This document shows positions 4,734-7,658 of a stretch of DNA of 7,658 nucleotides, in pieces. The number at the start of each line of letters is the position of its first letter. Position 1 is the stretch's first letter. The stretch lies in the NCBI GenBank assembly GCA_023438245.1, contig JAEXRD010000026.1, positions 1 to 7,658 of the forward strand, given 5' to 3'. The stretch comes from Pseudomonadota bacterium (GTDB lineage Bacteria > Desulfobacterota > Desulfovibrionia > Desulfovibrionales > Desulfovibrionaceae). Made by a program: the position numbers and the translations under genes. The notes under the pieces were generated by a model. The model was not told the DNA's origin and ran no database searches. It saw nothing but the letters and a program-made list of their open reading frames with translations.

Positions 4734-7637
4734 CTACCAGGCCACCGGCAGCCGGGCCTTCTGCCCGGCCTTGTTCTGGAACAGCACGTAGCCGTTCCGG
4801 CGGCCGAAGAGGTACAGGTCGCGCGTGACCGCCACGTCCTGGCGGCAGTACTTGGCGATCTCGTCCAGCCGCCCTTCCTTCCACCATTGCAGGGCCTGCA
4901 GGCCGTCGGCGCTCTTGCCCACGTCCAGGGTGGCCTGGGCCAGGTTGTCCAGCTTCAGGCGGTAGCCCAGGCGTTCGTGCACGGCCTGGAGCATGTCCAG
5001 GGTGGGCAGGGCGGCGTAGCGGAAGGGGTGTATCCCGGCCAGCACGGGGTAGTCAAACCGCAGGATATTGAACCCCACCACCAGGTCAAAGTCCCGGAGG
5101 CGCGCGGCCATGTCCCCGATCTCGTGCTCCTGGTAGTCGGTGAAGGCGTCGGACCCGGAATCGTAGAGCACGGCGATGGACACGCCCATGAGGTCGGGCC
5201 GCGTCCAGCCGCCCACCTCGGCGGCGCTGCGGCGGGTCTCCACGTCCAGCACGGCGAAGCGCTTGGGAACGACGACGGCGGGCGCGCCGGGTAATGAAGC
5301 CTGTTCCTGCACAGGGGCCTCCTTGGGGGCGGATATTTCGGGCGCGCGGTCCGGTCCGGGCGCGCCGCAGGTCAGTTCGTTCAGCAGGAAGGCCGCGGCG
5401 GCCTTGTCGATGGGCCGGTTGCCGCTGCCGCACTTGGGCGAGTGCACGCAGGAGGGGCAGCCCAGCTCGCAGGGGCAGGTGCGCACCACGTCGAGCGTGC
5501 GCGTCAGCAGCTCCTCGGCCTTGCCGAAGGCCTCGCGCGTCAGCCCCGCGCCGCCGGGCATGCCGTCGTAGATGAACACCGCCGCCCCGCCGGTCTGCGG
5601 GTGCAGGGGCGTGCTGATTCCCCCCAGGTCGTTGCGGTCGGTCATGACCATGAGCGGAAGAATGCCGATGGCCGCGTGTTCCAGGGCGTGGATGCCGCCC
5701 ATGAAGTGCAGGTACTCCCCCTCGGCCTTGCGCCGGGCCTCGTCGGGCACGTCGAACCAGATGCCCTCGGTCTCGAACACGCTGGGGGGCATGTCCAGCG
5801 GCACCATGCCCAGCAGGTTGCCGCCCTTGGTGGAGCGCTTCTCGTATCCAGTAATCTGCTCCGTCACCTTGAGACGGCCGAAGGCCGTGCGCGTGCCCAT
5901 GACCTCGCGGCGGTCGTAGATTTCCAGGATTTCCGTGTCCTTGGAGCTGCGCACGCGGGTGGAGTAGCCCACGCGGGCGGTGCGGGCCTTGGCCGTGGCG
6001 CCGGGGATGTCCAGGCTCTCGATGAGCCAGGTGCGGCCCCGGTGCAGGTACACCGCGCCGGGGTGGGTCTCGCGCCGGGCGCGCAGGCTGTCCACCGCGC
6101 CGATGATCGTGCCGGTGTCCGCGTCCTCAATGGCGATCTGGCTGCCCGCGCCGCGCAGGTCCACCTCGCGGTGGGGTCGCTTGCGCGGGGACACGATGTC
6201 CTGGCCGTCCGCCGAATGGTAGAGCTTGCCGCCCTGGATGAGCCCGGCCAGCGCCGCCTGGACGCCGGGCGTGGCCAGGTACGGTTCCCCGGCCCCTCTC
6301 ACGTCAAGGGGCAGCTCGGCCGCTGCGCAGATGAGGTGCCGGGGCAGGATCACCGGGTTCTCGGGGTTCAGCACCGCGCGCTCCGCGGGCCGGGCGAAGA
6401 AGTCCTCCGGGTGGCGCATGAAGTACTGGTCCAGGGCGTCCTCCTGGGCCACGAGGACGACGGCGCTTTCCTGCTGGGCGCGGCCCACGCGCCCGCCGCG
6501 CTGCAGGGTGGCCATCACGCTGCCGGGGTAGCCCACCAGGATGCACAGGTCCAGCCCGCCGATGTCGATGCCCAGCTCCAGCGCGCTGGTGCTGATGACG
6601 GCGAGCAGCTCGCCGGAGGCCATGCGGCCCTCGATCTCGCGGCGTTCCTCGGGCAAAAATCCCGCCCGGTAGGCGCTGATCTTGTCCTTGTACTGGCCGC
6701 TTTTCTCGCTGGCCCACAGGGCGATGAGCTCGGTCATGCGGCGGCTTTGGGCGTAGACGATGGTGCGCAGGCCGCGGGAGAGCGCCGCCTGCAAAAGCTG
6801 GATGGCCGCCGTGGCCGGGCTGTCCTCCGGATTCAGGAACACCATGTGCCTGCCCCCGGCGGGCGCGCCGCTCTCCGTCACCGCCTCGGGCTTCAGGCCG
6901 GTGAGCAGCTCGCATAGCTGGGCCGGGTTGCCCACGGTGGCGGAGCAGAACACGAAGGAGGGCGAACTGCCGTAGTAGGCGCACACGCGCAGCAGGCGGC
7001 GCAGCACCTGCGCCATGTGCGCGCCCAGGACCCCGCGATAGGTGTGCACCTCGTCGAGCACCACGTGGGTGAGCGTTGCGAACACCTGCGCCCAGGTGCC
7101 GTGGTGGGGCAGCATGGACAGGTGCAGCATCTCCGGGTTGGTCAGGATGAGATTGGGCGGCTTCTTGCGGATCTTGGCCCGCTTGCTGGGCGTGGTGTCG
7201 CCGTCGTAGATGGCCGCCGTGGGCCGCAACTGCGCGGACAGGCGCTCGGGCAGCGCGCCCGCCAGCTCCTCAAACCCCCGCAGCTGGTCCTGGGCCAGGG
7301 CCTTGAGCGGATACACCGCGATGGCCCGGCTGTCGGGATTGGCCAGCACGCTCTCGATGATCGGCAGCTGGAACGAAAAAGTCTTGCCGCTGGCCGTGGG
7401 CGTGGCCACCACCACGTGCCGCCCGGCGCGCACCATGTCCGCCGCCAGCGCCTGGTGGCTGTACAGGCGCTCCACCCCGCGCCCGGCCAGCGCCTCCTGC
7501 ACGGCCCTGGGCCAGGGCCTGCGCGGCTCGGCATACTCGGCCTCGCGGCCGGGGATCAGGCGGTGGTGGCACACCTGCCTGCCCAGGCGCTCGCTGGCCA
7601 GCAGCGCGGCGATGTATTCGGTGATGGGCGACGGCAT
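4734..7637 (-). CDS. MrfA-like DEVH-box superfamily 2 helicase fused to a MrfB-like DEDD exonuclease domain
   Basis: Residue numbers count from the TTG at 7655; the ATG I prefer (7637) is residue 7, giving 967 residues. Helicase core: Walker A TPTASGKT at 85-92, TNPEML at 172-177, DEVH at 201-204, SAT at 238-240, ISTSALELGIDIGG at 354-367 and QRGGRVGR at 385-392. Then comes a MrfA/Hrq1-type C-terminal region with GGIHALEHAAIGILPL (653-668), DRNDLGG, DGMPGGAGL and a cysteine cluster (C727, C729, C733, C736, C742), expected to bind metal. A Pro/Ala-rich linker (about 763-797) leads to an RNase H-fold exonuclease: LDVET (D804, E806), GFNILRFDYPVL (D868), and Y936-x3-D940, a DEDDy arrangement. 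In Bacillus, MrfA and MrfB are separate proteins acting together, independently of UvrABC, on mitomycin C damage; by analogy this chain probably unwinds and degrades damaged DNA. Neither start has a clear Shine-Dalgarno in view. First gene of the leftward unit as far as the window shows. Confidence 0.92.
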   Translation of the reverse strand: MPSPITEYIAALLASERLGRQVCHHRLIPGREAEYAEPRRPWPRAVQEALAGRGVERLYSHQALAADMVRAGRHVVVATPTASGKTFSFQLPIIESVLANPDSRAIAVYPLKALAQDQLRGFEELAGALPERLSAQLRPTAAIYDGDTTPSKRAKIRKKPPNLILTNPEMLHLSMLPHHGTWAQVFATLTHVVLDEVHTYRGVLGAHMAQVLRRLLRVCAYYGSSPSFVFCSATVGNPAQLCELLTGLKPEAVTESGAPAGGRHMVFLNPEDSPATAAIQLLQAALSRGLRTIVYAQSRRMTELIALWASEKSGQYKDKISAYRAGFLPEERREIEGRMASGELLAVISTSALELGIDIGGLDLCILVGYPGSVMATLQRGGRVGRAQQESAVVLVAQEDALDQYFMRHPEDFFARPAERAVLNPENPVILPRHLICAAAELPLDVRGAGEPYLATPGVQAALAGLIQGGKLYHSADGQDIVSPRKRPHREVDLRGAGSQIAIEDADTGTIIGAVDSLRARRETHPGAVYLHRGRTWLIESLDIPGATAKARTARVGYSTRVRSSKDTEILEIYDRREVMGTRTAFGRLKVTEQITGYEKRSTKGGNLLGMVPLDMPPSVFETEGIWFDVPDEARRKAEGEYLHFMGGIHALEHAAIGILPLMVMTDRNDLGGISTPLHPQTGGAAVFIYDGMPGGAGLTREAFGKAEELLTRTLDVVRTCPCELGCPSCVHSPKCGSGNRPIDKAAAAFLLNELTCGAPGPDRAPEISAPKEAPVQEQASLPGAPAVVVPKRFAVLDVETRRSAAEVGGWTRPDLMGVSIAVLYDSGSDAFTDYQEHEIGDMAARLRDFDLVVGFNILRFDYPVLAGIHPFRYAALPTLDMLQAVHERLGYRLKLDNLAQATLDVGKSADGLQALQWWKEGRLDEIAKYCRQDVAVTRDLYLFGRRNGYVLFQNKAGQKARLPVAW

Positions 7638-7658
7638 GGCCGGAGTGTAGGGCAAAGG

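Noticed and set aside
3175..4887. A 570-codon minus-strand frame through rsmG and the transporter
   Set aside because: It is the out-of-phase shadow of those genes, rich in Arg, Gly, Pro and His, with no family features.
2991..5294. A 767-codon open frame on the plus strand opposite rsmG, the transporter and the helicase tail
   Set aside because: It is very rich in Gly, Gln, His and Ala with no recognisable domain, and lies antisense to three clear genes. Long antisense frames are expected at this GC content.
5442..6917. A 491-codon plus-strand open frame opposite the helicase
   Set aside because: Same low-complexity composition, antisense to strongly conserved helicase motifs.

Overview
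The window is GC-rich (about 70% by eye), almost fully coding bacterial DNA. It carries eight genes, one of them cut at the left edge. High GC, single-copy housekeeping genes and the gene mix suggest a Desulfovibrio-like member of the Desulfobacterota; this lineage guess is an inference from style and is not proven by any marker here. No rRNA, tRNA, CRISPR array, transposase or phage gene is visible, and no stretch over 300 bases lacks a gene.

Layout. (1) Positions 1-1374, minus strand: a two-gene unit with 5-formyltetrahydrofolate cyclo-ligase first and, overlapping it by 13 bases, a PgeF/YfiH-type laccase-domain protein whose last codons run off the left edge. (2) 1375-1541: a 167-base divergent intergenic region serving this unit and the rightward genes. 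(3) 1542-2698, plus strand: a small calcineurin-like metallophosphoesterase followed two bases later by rlmH (23S rRNA pseudouridine-1915 methyltransferase), starting at GTG. (4) 2699-2845: a 147-base imperfect palindrome that fills most of the gap after rlmH. (5) 2884-3102, plus strand: an unrecognised 72-residue acidic protein whose end overlaps the end of rsmG by 34 bases. (6) 3069-7637, minus strand, read right to left: a 967-residue DEVH-box helicase fused to a DEDD exonuclease domain, then a ten-helix EamA/DMT transporter, then rsmG (16S rRNA G527 methyltransferase). Gaps are 69 and 39 bases with no terminator seen, so the three are probably co-transcribed.

How the genes relate. Most are maintenance functions: folate damage repair and a purine-nucleoside or murein-fidelity enzyme, two ribosomal RNA methyltransferases (one per subunit) on opposite strands, and a DNA-repair machine. 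The most notable gene is the helicase. Its body resembles bacterial MrfA (YprA) with the C-terminal cysteine cluster, and its tail resembles MrfB (YprB), so two proteins that act together in Bacillus mitomycin C repair appear here as one chain. The most notable non-coding structure is the 147-base palindrome between rlmH and the small acidic gene. I saw no convincing wholly new multi-gene system.
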